64,000 bases of DNA from Pithys albifrons albifrons (GCF_047495875.1 NC_092497.1:28153889-28217888); one strand, 5' to 3'; shown: positions 53,001 through 63,557, numbered from the stretch's first letter. Numbers and translations: made by a program. The notes: a model not told the origin generated them from the letters alone.

Positions 53001-56000
53001 TACAAATAGATCAAAGCTCTTGGTGCTACAACAAATTTTGCAAGTATGTCTGTTCAGTGGATTTTTAAACCTGGAACTTGCTGGCAGACAGCACACATGT
53101 GAGTTAGCAGCTATTTTAACCTGTTTTAGCGTCCAATCCAATTATTTAAAATGCTGCAATATGAAGTGAAATGAGACAGTGTTTCCTTTAACATTCCTTT
53201 TAAAAGATAAGATTATTTATTTTTATTTACTAAGTACTGGTGGGAAAATCGATTAAAATTAAGTTCAAACAAAGCCAAGTTAAAATGTTAAATCTGAATG
53301 AATTTTATCTCCTGGCTTCAGACAAGCTCTGCTTTCTTTGCACAGGAATGACCAAGAGAATCAGAATTTCTTTCCCTCAATAAAATTTTCATCCATACAT
53401 ATTCTCTGAAAGTATAATTTTCTTTTAGTTCAGCACGAAATAAGCATATTCATCTTTTAAGCAATGAAAGTGACATTAAGACATGTTTTTCAGCAAGAAT
53501 CTGGAGCTTTTATTTGTTCTAATTTGCATTACAAAGTGTCCCTCATTTTCTAAAAATTTATTCACTTTGAATGAGACTTTAGATGCTGTGTGTTTTGCAA
53601 AAGGTAATAAACTAGACCAACGCATAGTTGCCTACAATGATCACGTGAAAATAAATATCCTACTAATTAAATCTGCTTTAGAACTTGGCCATTAATTTAT
53701 CCATTTCCAGTTATATTTATGCCATGCACAAAGACAAATTACTTATCAAGGTTAGGGTTTCAGTTACCTGGTGTAGGAAAACGAGGATATTTTAATGTTT
53801 TCAATAAGAAAAAGGTGTAAATTTTTTGTATGCCTTTGACTTAGTTTGGGAGTTTTTTCTTCCTGGCTTCTTTTGCATCTTCATACTGCAATTCTGGTAT
53901 GAGAGAAGGCACACTCCAGTAGCATAGTGTTAGGTTTTTAAGAACTGAAGACCCATAATACAATCAGTAATGACTTGGGCAAGGTTAAAAAAAGTATCAT
54001 GGACTGAGTCAACACAGGCCAATTTAGACAGATCAAATTTTCTGATTCATTGCAGATAGCCCACTTTAAGATTTATTGATATCTTCCCATTAGAAAGTAT
54101 CAAGAATTAAATTGCTTGTAGTGAGACCTTATTCAGTAGCAGTGGGAAAACCATATTCGCATCACCAGTGCTGGTATAATGTCACACAGACAAGAGATTT
54201 GCCTTTTCTAAAGAAATGTTATTTTCATGGGGCAGTCCCTTAAGAAACACTGCCAGCAGGAATAAAAATTAACATGTCTAAGAAGTGGACAGTGCCCTTA
54301 TTGCTTTATGCCTATCTGGCTGCTTTCTATCTGACCCTAAATTAGGACTCAGAAGGCGTAGTATTTATTACACATACTGAGTACAATGTACCTTCTCACA
54401 ATTAGTAGAAGGTCCTGTTTTGTAATTAAAGGGTGAAGTGGGGCATAATGAACATATGGAAAAAGAGACCCTTAATAAGTGATGGAGCCTTCAAAAGAAA
54501 TTGCTAATTAGTTTCATTTGATGTGTATTATACCAATTTTAAGACTTTGTGAAGAATAAATTGCTATGTTGGGTCTTCGAAGGAGTAGTGAGATTAGCAT
54601 TTACAAAGGGGGCAATTTTCTGGGCTTTTTGACTCTGTTAAATGGAAGAAATAACTTCCAAGACTGAAGCTGTAGTTAGCCCATCAATCATTCTCACAGC
54701 TGGAAACTGGGGATCCCAAATGCTGAGATGAGATAATCCATCAGTTAATAAATTCATAGTGGCACCACATGGCGCTGAGCCACTCCACTCTATAGCATGG
54801 ACAGTTCTGTTTACACAGGCATGCTGCTCTCTCAGGTACCTCCCCACTGGCAGATCTCTTTGTTTGTGAGGATCAATTTACTTGGCACAGTAAATTGACT
54901 GAATTGATCAATTCAAAGAACATAATTGTTGGCTAATCCTGAGGAATCAGTCCTGCACATATGAAAGAAACAAAAAGCCCTGGCAGCAGCCAAGTTTCTT
55001 TTTTCATCCTGGAGATTGTTGTCTCCAGGCATGATGGACACTGATTAAACCTGACGGTCGGTGGATGCACAGACTGCATTGACTGTAAGTGACAGAGGCA
55101 ACAGGAGGAACAGCTTCCTTCAGGGAGGCTCTGTTAAATGTCCAAACTTGGCTGCTGCCCTTAATTGTCCCTCTCCCAATTGTCCTAACTGGGAGTGAAA
55201 CATACACAAAAGTAAGTACTACCAGTTCCAACACTGGTCAGCGCTTCTTTAAAACCCAAACACAGATTCATAGACTGGCAAGCAAGAAAAAAAAAGGAAG
55301 GAAAAAAAAGAATTAAAATTACCAATGTGTTTAAAACCACATGAGCCATAAGGGCTCACCCAGACATACCTTGGCACTGCAGAGTACTTAACTTTCCAGG
55401 TTTAAGTTGGAAATTCCTTGATTTTTCAGGTATGTTTGAAGACATTGATTCTGAATAGAGTGATTACATTTTAACAGGAGTAATAAAGCTCAAATCAGCT
55501 GGCAAATATACAAAATATTCCATTTAATATTTTCATTTTAATCAAGCTTCTCTTCTATAACCGATGTCTTTCTGATTAATCTTCAGTAGAATTTGCAGAT
55601 ACTTCTTTCACTTTAAAAAATAAAACCAAACAAAAAAACCAAAAATCCCCTTTCTTAAAAAAGCATAATAAAAAACAAATTTCAAAGTATCAAAATTATA
55701 CATATTTGAACACTGTAATGCCATGTGAAGTAGAGTTTCCCAAGGCTACGATTGTAGCACTGGTAAATACAAATCCACAGTTTTAGGCATTTTCACTGTC
55801 TTGTCTTCACAGCAGCTTCTTTTGTGTAGGGTGTGGGGACTTGCCTTAATTTTCAGCTTGTTGTTTGTTTCAGTTTCTTAACTTTCAGCTTGTGTTAATT
55901 TCAGTCCCTTTGAAATCTGACTGAACTTGATAGGTAAATATGATCTAGTATACACAAATAAACCCCTCTCTCTGAAGTCTTCGCCAAATAAACTGAAAGA

Positions 56001-58953
56001 GCTATCTCATAGACAATTGGCTTGAGAATGCAATTGCTTTGGAACTATTCTGTTCATTTTATGGTATGTTGCCTTTGAATATTCATTTCAGCATGCAGAA
56101 CTCATTGTTCTGACAGCCAAACAGCTCTGAAAGGTAAATGTCCCTTTCCATCCCTTCTCTTTCCTCTTCCATTCTCCCAAAACCTGTTCATTCATTTCAA
56201 CAAAGATGTGTTAAAGGGAATCTCAGACTAAGCAGTTTTTGTCAGAATTCTCCCAAACTTCTAGGAAAGCTTGCCTTGTCACTTTTCACCAGTGAAAATT
56301 AGAGTTTAGAAAAATACTGTTCAGGAACCTTCTAGGATGAGTTAGAAAGGATCAGTGGCAAATGCCTTCATAATCAAGGGAGGCATCTTTGACAGCATTA
56401 TATAAAAGAAAGATGTGATTTATGCAAGATGTAAAGCAGATAAAGGCACAGTGGATAACCTCAGTTCATCCAGAAAAAGGGCATCTCTTCACCTGTATTT
56501 TCTCAGAAAGCAGAGGTTTATGTGAAAAATCCTTGTAAGAAAGTGAAAATAACTCAATGTGTGTCCCTTTTCTGCCTCTGCTACCTTCAAAGAAAAGAAC
56601 TTCAAAAGAACACTTGAAACAATTTATTTTATGCAAAAAAGAAGAAAATATTTCCTATGTAATAGTGTTTCTGCTTTTAAATCCCTTAGCATGTTATATA
56701 ATACATATGAAATGCAATAAAAATTCTTATTGCAGGGTATGACTTTAAATGAACTACAGACCTTTTGAGAGGAGATAAAAAAGATATCATGGATATAAGA
56801 TTTGGGGATGGGTCTATTTTCAAAATGATAGGTAAAGTGAAGATTTTTTCATTAAAGAATTTCATATTTAAGAAAAATTATGTTGCCATACAAACCCTCA
56901 AAACTTTTAAACTAGTAACCACTAGCTATTTGATATACAAAATGAAATTCTGTATCCTGATAATATAACATTCCAGTAGTATGTTTATAGCATGTACAAT
57001 ATTATATATGTGAAGTATGTAATATATAAAAATATATTTAAACCAGGTTTCATTTCAAATCATAGATTTTGCAGCTGAGCTCTGTTATAATTTTAAAAGG
57101 TGTCTTCCAAATGGAAATACAGACATATCTTCACATGGAAAGAACATGGAAAGGGCTTCCATATTCTGAGTTGTCAATGTTGATTTTTCACTCCTTTTTT
57201 CTCCTGACTTTAAATATTCCAGAGCATGATAAAATTGGCAGAATACTTAGAGACAACTTAATCACTATTTGTGAATTCCCACTACACTTGTCCCCTTCCC
57301 TGGACAATACACAAAGAAGATGCCTGAGCTCATAAATGCCACCCAACACTGAGAGGACAGATGGGTTTTCTTAGGGCTCTTGACAATGGAAACACTTAAT
57401 TGTAGTTACAATTAAAGCTTAATTTTCTGAAGAGAATATATTTTTATTATAAAAGAGAATTTATGATAGGAATGGCACAGGTTTTTCTACAAGCTGAAAG
57501 TATACAGCATAACTTCTAAATAGTGTAATGCAGAGTTTGTAATCAAACTGGTTTTCTGGGCAGTGCTTTGTGCTGTTGTGCTTCCCTCACCTGTGCTGGG
57601 GCCATGAGACTGTCAGACTGGTATGGGATCTTCAGGGCTGGGGAGTAGGGGAGTAAATGGCCTGGCACCTAGGGACCTAGAGGCAGGGGAAGAAGAGATC
57701 TGTTTGATCTGTTTACTTGGTGCACAGGACATTCTGGCCCTAATACTATGGTGAAATGAATAAATAAGTGACCATTAGGTCACAGAGAATGATTGCTTGC
57801 CTGATAAAATGGTGTTATATGCTGACCACATTACTGGAGTTGGGAGTTGGAGGAACAAGTCATAGAATGTTGCCAGAGTTTGTCCTTCAAATCTTGCAGC
57901 TGAGGTCAGTGCTTTCCCGCAACACCTCCTTGATTGTGATCCAGCCTTACTTGAGAGCCCCTGCAAAAGCTAGGCTGTGCAGACAGAAAATATCATGGAT
58001 ATCTTCTCCCAAGGAGTGTAAAGGTCATATATAAACTTTTCATCCTTAAAACCAAGCAGAAACATGACATGCATGGCATGCAGTGACAAAACATCACCCA
58101 GCTGGTTCAGTTTTACCCTCATTAGCTCTTCCCTTGCTTCCAGAGGTATAGAAAAACACAGTAACCCCCCCATCAAGGAGTATCTACTCCCTGTCTCTCC
58201 TGGTTTTGGCACACAGAAGAGAAACTTGGGAAGGAGCTCCAGTCCAGAGCTTGCAATTGCTCACCTGAATTCAGGATAAGACTAAGCAACCTGATATCAG
58301 GAGATTTCAGCTTCAATAAAACAATTGTCTCAAGGCAGAGTGAACTGTCAAATTGCCCTTCCTGACAGTTTCAGTAATTTCTTGATTTATTAAGGTCCTT
58401 ACAGAAAAACAAACTTGTGAAAGTCCCTGACCTTATGTTTCACTGTCTTGCAATGTCCATGACACTGAAAACAAAGGAACAAAGAAAACAGAAAGTTTTG
58501 ATTGATTTGCTCTCTGTATTTCAAGGTATTTGAATGTTGCTTTTTGTTTTGCTTGAATATGTTCTTTGGGGATATTAGAAAGGCAAAATATGAACATCTT
58601 TTGGCTTGTACGTGTAAAGAATCACAATTATTAGGAGTAGAGGTGATATCAAAAAGCCCTTCTCATATAGAATACATGTGATTTGTATGAAGAACTGAAA
58701 AATATAAATATTTCTGTTCTTTATTTGCTGAATATAATCTTCCTAAAACAAAGATTTCCTTGCAAGGATTCCCTTCATAAAAAAACACATTGCTGGAACT
58801 TGAAACCCTTGGCTGCAAAGGTGGAAAAATTTTTCCATTCTTCTTTTGAGGATGAGTCATCCAGTTTCCTGTTTTCTCAGACCCTTTGTAAGTCCCCTTC
58901 CGATGTTCATGTGTTTCTTACAGGCATGTCTCATTATCTGCTAATTGCAGAAA
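47016..58953. other. gene-free stretch
   Basis: Holds a TA-rich microsatellite (51962-52085) and a 13-bp tandem duplication (51517-51542). Minus-strand frames at 55234-55004 and 54847-54638 share one phase and look somewhat protein-like, but are separated by stops. The 126-codon frame at 47977-48357 has no family character. No LTR, CR1 tail or RNA gene was recognised. Confidence 0.5.
51962..52085. repeat. TA/CATATA-rich microsatellite
   Basis: About 120 bp of alternating TA with interspersed ACATATATG units. Many short palindromes; likely unstable and length-variable. Confidence 0.9.
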
Positions 58954-58959
58954 GTGTAG
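58954..58959. repeat. target site duplication, left (gtgtag)
   Basis: Pairs with ttgtag at 63558-63563, one mismatch. The 6-bp size fits an alpha/beta-type integrase. Confidence 0.8.
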
Positions 58960-59177
58960 TGTTGCAGTCCTGATTTTGGTGGGTCTGAAGGACCACCTTA
59001 CAAGTTTCATTTTCACCTTAAAAGGACATGTTTCCAGCCTCAACCAATTGGAGTCAGACCACTGTACCTGGGGAGGGGTCACTTAAGGTGATATATACCT
59101 GTGTTTTTGAATAAACTTGGGATTTGCTTGAACATCATATTGGTGTAGGCGGTCTCACTAGAGCCTGGTTGGCAACA
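58960..59177 (+). repeat. 5' LTR of the plus-strand provirus
   Basis: 218 bp, TGTTGC to GCAACA. It carries CCAAT (59044-59048), a TATA-like GATATATACC (about 59090-59099) and the polyadenylation signal AATAAA (59110-59115), all in normal promoter order. The very short spacing leaves a compact R region. Confidence 0.95.
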
Positions 59178-59179
59178 AT

Positions 59180-59199
59180 TGGTGGACCCTCGACGTGAT
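59180..59199 (+). promoter_or_regulatory. primer-binding site, Trp-tRNA-like
   Basis: Reads TGGTGGACCCTCGACGTGAT, two bases inside the LTR. It matches the tRNA-Trp site of avian alpharetroviruses apart from two extra or changed bases. The following bases (TTGA, to 59203) continue the complementarity into the T loop of tRNA-Trp. Confidence 0.8.
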
Positions 59200-59252
59200 T
59201 TGAGGACATGGAAGCCACCTGCAGACCTGCCTAGAACCTTAAGAAGTGGCTG

Positions 59253-59361
59253 CCGAGAGCTGCTGTGCCCCAATTTTTTTGGGTGCTTTGTGGAGAAGCC
59301 TCCGAGAGCTTCTGTCTCCCGTAAACTTGGGAGTTTTTTGTAGTGGCCTTGAGAGCTGCTG
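59253..59361 (+). repeat. three leader repeats (CCGAGAGCTGCTG type)
   Basis: 13-nt copies at 59253-59265, 59302-59314 and 59349-59361, spaced about 48 nt apart. The segments between them contain small hairpins such as CTCCC...GGGAG. They lie between the primer site and the splice donor, where retroviral packaging and dimer signals are found. Confidence 0.75.
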
Positions 59362-59397
59362 GAAGAACGTGGACTGAAGGAACCACGACCTTCGAAC

Positions 59398-59406
59398 TGG
59401 TGAGTT
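59398..59406 (+). promoter_or_regulatory. major splice donor candidate
   Basis: TG|GTGAGTT, 10 nt before the gag ATG; a near-consensus 5' splice site in the position expected for env mRNA. Confidence 0.65.
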
Positions 59407-59414
59407 AAAGAAAC

Positions 59415-60269
59415 ATGGGAAATTCCAACTCGACTAAAACGAACTTATTGCTTGATAAATTTGAAAAACTAGCTTGTGTTACAAAAACAAACATTGAAAG
59501 ACAAGCATTACAGGAATTTTTAGACTGGTGCTTTAGTCGGGTGCATTTAACCGATGCCAATTCCACGTTTTCTATAGACTTATGTGAGAACATTGGGGCA
59601 GACTTGTGGAATTTAGCGCAAACTGCACCCGAAGAATTTTTGCTCCTTATTCCGTCATATACAGCTATAAGGAAAATGCTGTTAGAGGTAGAACGAGCCC
59701 GAGAAAACCTTGAGCTACTGGAGAGAAAGGAAAAAAGCCTGCTTCTGCTGTGCGGCTTTTCCCCTAAACACCCTTCTGCACCACCGCGGGCACTGCTGCC
59801 TGCGGAAACGCCGCCGCGGTACCCTTCTCCACCCGTGCCATCCGTTGGACCCCTGTTGCCGTTCCCTTCGGCATCGCCGTCGCCCTATCCACAAGAGTGG
59901 AGCCCGGAGCCAAGCCGCAGAACCAGCGCTGTGCCGTTCCCGTACCCACACATGACACCGCCTGCTCCCGCTGCGGAAAACCTGACGGAATTGCAGCAAC
60001 CATGGAATCAAAGCTTTTCCATGCCGTTCGTCACAGCAAAAAGCCAAGAAGTCATCTTTGCACTGCCTTATAACTACCAAGAAACAGCCTATGCACAACA
60101 AATGAGTCCAGAGCCCACCTTTTACCAGCTTGTACCACCGGCTGCCGCTGTAGGAGTGGCCAGACCTCAACAGCAACCCTGGAACCCCACAAGACATGCC
60201 GCAGAAAACATCCAGCCATTCCAAACCATGAGTGACTTTTATTTATATCTTGAGTCCGAGAAAACGTGA
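59415..60269 (+). CDS. gag: Gag-like protein: matrix plus proline-rich spacer
   Basis: 284 residues beginning MGNSNST, a myristoylation-type start, 10 nt after a splice donor. Residues 1-100 look like a betaretroviral matrix: LQEFLDW near 32-38, DANS near 47, and ENIGADLWNLAQ near 58-69, the same pattern as the matrix of the minus-strand provirus. Residues 115-200 are rich in proline and carry both a PSAP motif (120-123) and a PPRY motif (133-136), the two classical late-budding signals. Residues 200-284 are Gln/Pro/Tyr-rich with no capsid fold visible. The frame ends at TGA (60267-60269); the same frame then stays open to 61055. Capsid homology region and zinc knuckles are absent. It would act at the plasma membrane if made. 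It is either a truncated Gag or a reduced packaging-type protein. Confidence 0.8.
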   Translation: MGNSNSTKTNLLLDKFEKLACVTKTNIERQALQEFLDWCFSRVHLTDANSTFSIDLCENIGADLWNLAQTAPEEFLLLIPSYTAIRKMLLEVERARENLELLERKEKSLLLLCGFSPKHPSAPPRALLPAETPPRYPSPPVPSVGPLLPFPSASPSPYPQEWSPEPSRRTSAVPFPYPHMTPPAPAAENLTELQQPWNQSFSMPFVTAKSQEVIFALPYNYQETAYAQQMSPEPTFYQLVPPAAAVGVARPQQQPWNPTRHAAENIQPFQTMSDFYLYLESEKT

Positions 60270-61055
60270 TGGGGAGTGCCCTCAGCCGAGAGAGAGATGA
60301 GGGAAAGCAGCTTTCCCCCTGTCTGTCCACCCTCAGTGCCGCCGCTGCCAGTGCCCTGCGGGTACCTTGGGGCTGGGGTGCCTCCGCTGCGCTCCCCGCC
60401 GCCCCGCGGGTATGCCGGAGTCGTTCCATTGTGGCAGGAAACTGCCGTGGGAGACATTTCAGCAGGGCTGGAAACCACGTGGCCAGGAAAACAAAGAGAC
60501 CACGTGATTGCAAAGCCCGTGAAAAGTCACCACGCGGCTGAGCCAAACAAAGAGGCTGCGCACGCATTCAGCAACGAGGCGCAAGGACTGCCCAACCCCC
60601 CTTCCTACTGCCTGCCAATCAAGGCACATGCGCAAGGCGCGAGTCCCCCGCAGCCTGCAGGAGCCGGGTTACGGGAGGAATTAGCCCGACCCTGGGGCTG
60701 TTCAGTTCCCACGCCACCCCCACCACCTTCAGCATGGATGCACTACGTCATGGAGAGTGGAGGGAGCAGAGCCAGCAGAGCTCATCCCATCCCTTGTGCG
60801 CCCTCCACAGTGCATGCATCCCGGGAACGAGTTCCCACAGCGCCGGGCGCACAGGACACAAGCTCTGCAGCGCTGGCGGGGACTCCCTCCCCGATAGCTG
60901 CGCACTGCCCACAGCCGCCAACACCGGCACCAGAACCCCCCGCACCGGTAGGGACTTCCCCTGTGCCGACTTCCCCTGTACCTGCAGCCTCCATCACCGA
61001 CAGCCACACCCACTGGCTGCATCCCAGAATGGAGAGCAACATCACAGCCATTTAA
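60270..61055 (+). pseudogene. in-frame continuation of gag after one TGA
   Basis: Directly after the gag stop the same frame runs 261 codons to a TAA at 61053-61055. It encodes a Pro/Ala/Ser/His-rich, low-complexity chain with repeated PxPxP runs (near the end TSPVPTSPVPA). No capsid, nucleocapsid or protease motif. Most overlapping frames on both strands are also open because the DNA is very GC- and CpG-rich, so openness is weak evidence for coding. It may be the rest of a long Gag spacer interrupted by a nonsense mutation, a read-through extension, or non-coding. Confidence 0.4.
60970..60988 (+). promoter_or_regulatory. candidate splice acceptor for env
   Basis: Pyrimidine-rich CTTCCCCTGTACCTGCAG ends at 60987, about 110 nt before the env ATG. 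With the donor at 59399 it would give a singly spliced env mRNA. Not the only AG in the area. Confidence 0.4.
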
Positions 61056-61095
61056 AGGCAGGGCACCGAAAGAAAAAGAAGCCTCTGTTTGAGAC

Positions 61096-61632
61096 ATGCT
61101 GGGGGGAGCTGGGAATCATGATGTAGTAAAAAAGGGATTTGAAAGATCCAAGAATGCTGCCTTAGCTGTTTTTTCTAACCTTCCTAGAACAGGGAAGCCT
61201 CTTGTAACTCAAAAGACCATTTCAGAAGCTTTCACAGCTATTGCCAAGCCAGATGAAAAGCATCTAGCCACCATAATTCAAAGGACAGTTAAATCCAGAG
61301 AGTATCTAAGTGTATCTCTTGCATTTGTGACTTGTCTTGTTGCTGTTACTAATCAAAATGTATGGATAATGCTTTCTCAGCAGGCAAATCTAGAAAATTT
61401 CTGCTCAGATAACATGGTTAAAGCAGGAGAACCAAACAAAGTGTGCCTTATAGGAATATCTTATCATAACATCAAAGATTTCATTCCTTTTGGTATTGAG
61501 GAAGCAAAAGTGTCCTATCGTAGTACTAGAGAAACCATAGCAGACATCATATGGCAATTGAATACTTCCTTAGAGAGAGATCCGCAAGAGCTAAAGTTAG
61601 TAGGAGCTCTCCCTAGAAATGAGTTGTGTTGA
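61096..61632 (+). pseudogene. env: env 5' part: leader and N-terminal surface region
   Basis: 178 codons from the ATG at 61096. A long hydrophilic N-terminus (1-68) precedes a hydrophobic stretch (about 70-85, YLSVSLAFVTCLVAV), which would be a late signal sequence, as in avian retroviral envelopes with long leaders. It is followed by TNQNVWIMLSQQAN (85-98) and CLIG (117-120), typical of the start of gamma/alpha-type surface subunits. Three potential N-glycosylation or cysteine positions support a secreted domain. The frame stops at 61630-61632, and the envelope reading continues in the next frame from within 61619-61632. So env is broken by a single frame change; base composition is AT-rich, unlike the gag part. 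Confidence 0.75.
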
Positions 61633-62452
61633 ATTTCACCCTGTGCATTCTAGTGTATCTGAATGGTCAAACAAACACTGGTCACAGCAATATTTTCCTG
61701 TGAGAAGCACAGATGTCACTCCTCATAATAAGAGTTACACCAATAGCAGTTGGTGTTGGAATGTTGTTGGCTCACAAAATACAAGCTACGCAAAAACAAG
61801 ATTAGTTCACACAAAGGGTAACCAGAGAAGAGCATTGCCTACTGGATATTTCTTAATTTGTGGTAATAGAGCATGGCCTGGAATACCTGTCCAAGTAAAA
61901 AGTGGACCTTGTTATTTAGCTAAGCTGACCAAATTTACACAATCAATACAAGAGCATGTTAAGTGGTCTAGTCCTCAAGCTGAGGAAAACACCATAGAAC
62001 ATTGGAGTGATACAGGAAATTTGCTAGCAGCAGTTTTTTCCCCAGTTGGTGTAGACAGAGCATTACATTTAGTGCAAATGCTTAACTACTGGGTGCAGGA
62101 ACAACTAAACATCATTGCCAAAATGCTTAATGAGTTCTCAACAGATGCTGATAAGATGGAACAAGCAGTATTACTAAACAGAGAAACCCTAAGACTTTTG
62201 TTGATGATTCATGGTTACCAATGTGATGAGTTTAAAGGACTATGTTTCACAGAATTAAGCAAACACTCCAAAGAAGCACAAGCAGTGAAAAATAATTCTG
62301 ACAAGCTAACAGTTAACATTTCTCCTTTAAAGAAATGGGTTCATTCCCTGAGCCTAATAAGCTGGCAAGAAGCAGCGTTAATTCAAGGAGTATTGATCCT
62401 AGTTGTTATTATGATTTGTTTGATTGTTCTTATTTGCAGGAATAGTCATTAA
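61619..62452 (+). pseudogene. env: env 3' part: C-terminal surface and transmembrane subunit
   Basis: 277 codons. Residues 76-101 carry the conserved GYFLICGNRAWPGIP...GPCYL block of retroviral surface C-termini. The fusion-peptide-like stretch is about 134-147 (LLAAVFSPVGV). A heptad-rich helix spans 148-185, an immunosuppressive-type stretch 185-200 (LLNRETLRLLLMIHG), then C202-six residues-C209. The usual third cysteine is Phe210. A membrane anchor lies at about 253-273, with only a four-residue tail (RNSH). No basic furin-type cleavage site is visible between 101 and 134. Several N-X-S/T sites occur at 37, 42, 54, 225 and 233. The protein looks like a trimming product that would not be cleaved or form the usual disulfide. 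Continues env from the preceding frame. Confidence 0.82.
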
Positions 62453-63327
62453 CTGTCCAATCAAACAAGAACAGTCCAGTTCAAGCTAGCATGTTGTTTA
62501 GCCTATATTTTGAAATTCTGTTAATTTTCAATTAAAGTGCAGTTTTGAGCTTATTGCTCTACCAAGTTGCCCAGCAGGCTGTAAGGGTAAAGACACCTGT
62601 CCCCTCAGCTGCTGAACACTTTCTGCAAAAAGTAAGTGGTTATGTTTAGCCTTTGTTAATTTTCTCTGTGAATTCACACTTGTTTACTGCTTTACCAAAA
62701 GTGTATAAAGTGACTAAAAATCAAAGCTTCATTCTCAAACCTCTGTAGTGGCCACACAGAAGTTCTGAGAATGGACCTTAAACTATAGCATAAAGAGATT
62801 TAGCTCAGCTGGACTGAACTTGCTTCTTTGCAAAGTAAAGTCACTCTGCACTCTTGAACACTTTGCACAAAATTTAATAAAATTTGTAGTTTTGTTTACA
62901 GTTGTTTGTGCGGTGACGACTGCACAAAAAGATCACAATTTCACGCGTGAAAGAAAAGTTTCTTGTTTTGCACTAGTTGTAAGTTTGCAAATTCCAGACA
63001 TACATGTCTTAGTCATGTATTAATTTGTGTTAGTTTACAAAGGTTACTGTACCTCCTTCCAAAGGTCTATTTTGAAAAGAGAGGGGGAGGTAGGGATGTG
63101 TAACCCACAAAATACCCTGTTAAGTCTTGAATTAGCAAAATTTAAGATTTTCAAAATGTTTTTTCTCAATTTTCAAAATTTTCAGGCTTTCTGTTCAAGT
63201 TTCAATATGCATGATCCTAATGGTAACAATTTCCCCATTGGATAAGTTAGCTAAGGAGCTAAGATTTAAAATTACATTGTTGCTATGTGTATTATGTAGT
63301 TTGCACTTTTGCTTTGTTCTTTGAAAC
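62453..63327 (+). other. untranslated tail of the plus-strand provirus
   Basis: About 0.88 kb between the env stop and the polypurine tract, with no frame above about 75 codons. It contains a 7-bp stem with a 10-nt loop (62905-62928), TTTGTGC paired with GCACAAA, and next to it a perfect 14-bp palindrome TTTCACGCGTGAAA (62939-62952). These structures are unusual in the AT-rich context and might be RNA export or stability elements. Confidence 0.6.
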
Positions 63328-63339
63328 AAAAGGGGGAGA
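63328..63339 (+). promoter_or_regulatory. polypurine tract
   Basis: AAAAGGGGGAGA immediately before the 3' LTR; the expected plus-strand primer site. Confidence 0.9.
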
Positions 63340-63557
63340 TGTTGCAGCCCTGATTTTGGTGGGTTTGAAGGACCACCTTACAAGTTTCATTTTCACCTTA
63401 AAAGGACATGTTTCCAGCCTCAACCAATTGGAGTCAGACCACTGTACCTGGGGAGGGGTCACTGAAGGTGATATATACCTGTGTTTTTGAATAAACTTGG
63501 GATTTGCTTGAACATCATATTGGTGTGTGCGGTCTCACTAGAGTCTGATTGGCAACA
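63340..63557 (+). repeat. 3' LTR of the plus-strand provirus
   Basis: 218 bp, with 7 differences from 58960-59177. CCAAT, TATA-like box and AATAAA (63490-63495) are kept. Confidence 0.95.

Larger units (their letters stand above)
58960..63557 (+). mobile_element. pol-less gag-env provirus with Trp-tRNA-type primer site (4.6 kb)
   Basis: A complete LTR-to-LTR element on the plus strand. LTRs of 218 bp (58960-59177 and 63340-63557) have inverted ends TGTTGC/GCAACA and differ at 7 positions. Order: LTR, primer site (59180), repeat-bearing leader, splice donor (59399/59400), matrix-like and proline-rich gag, GC-rich in-frame continuation, two-part env, untranslated tail, polypurine tract and LTR. 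There is no capsid C-terminus, nucleocapsid zinc finger, protease, reverse transcriptase or integrase, so it needed a helper. The matrix is betaretrovirus-like, the primer site is alpharetrovirus-like and the envelope has a gamma/alpha-type transmembrane core, so the element looks mosaic. It is clearly older than the minus-strand provirus. Confidence 0.92.

Noticed and set aside
59715..60567. Minus-strand frames of about 170 codons and other overlapping frames
   Set aside because: The DNA is very GC-rich, so stops are rare in all frames; the gag frame has the start context, splice donor and motifs.
60729..61126. Extra frames on both strands (about 120-130 codons)
   Set aside because: Low-complexity shadows in the same GC-rich block, without motifs.
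62800..62830. TAGCTCAGCTGG, like a tRNA A box
   Set aside because: No B box at the right distance and no cloverleaf.
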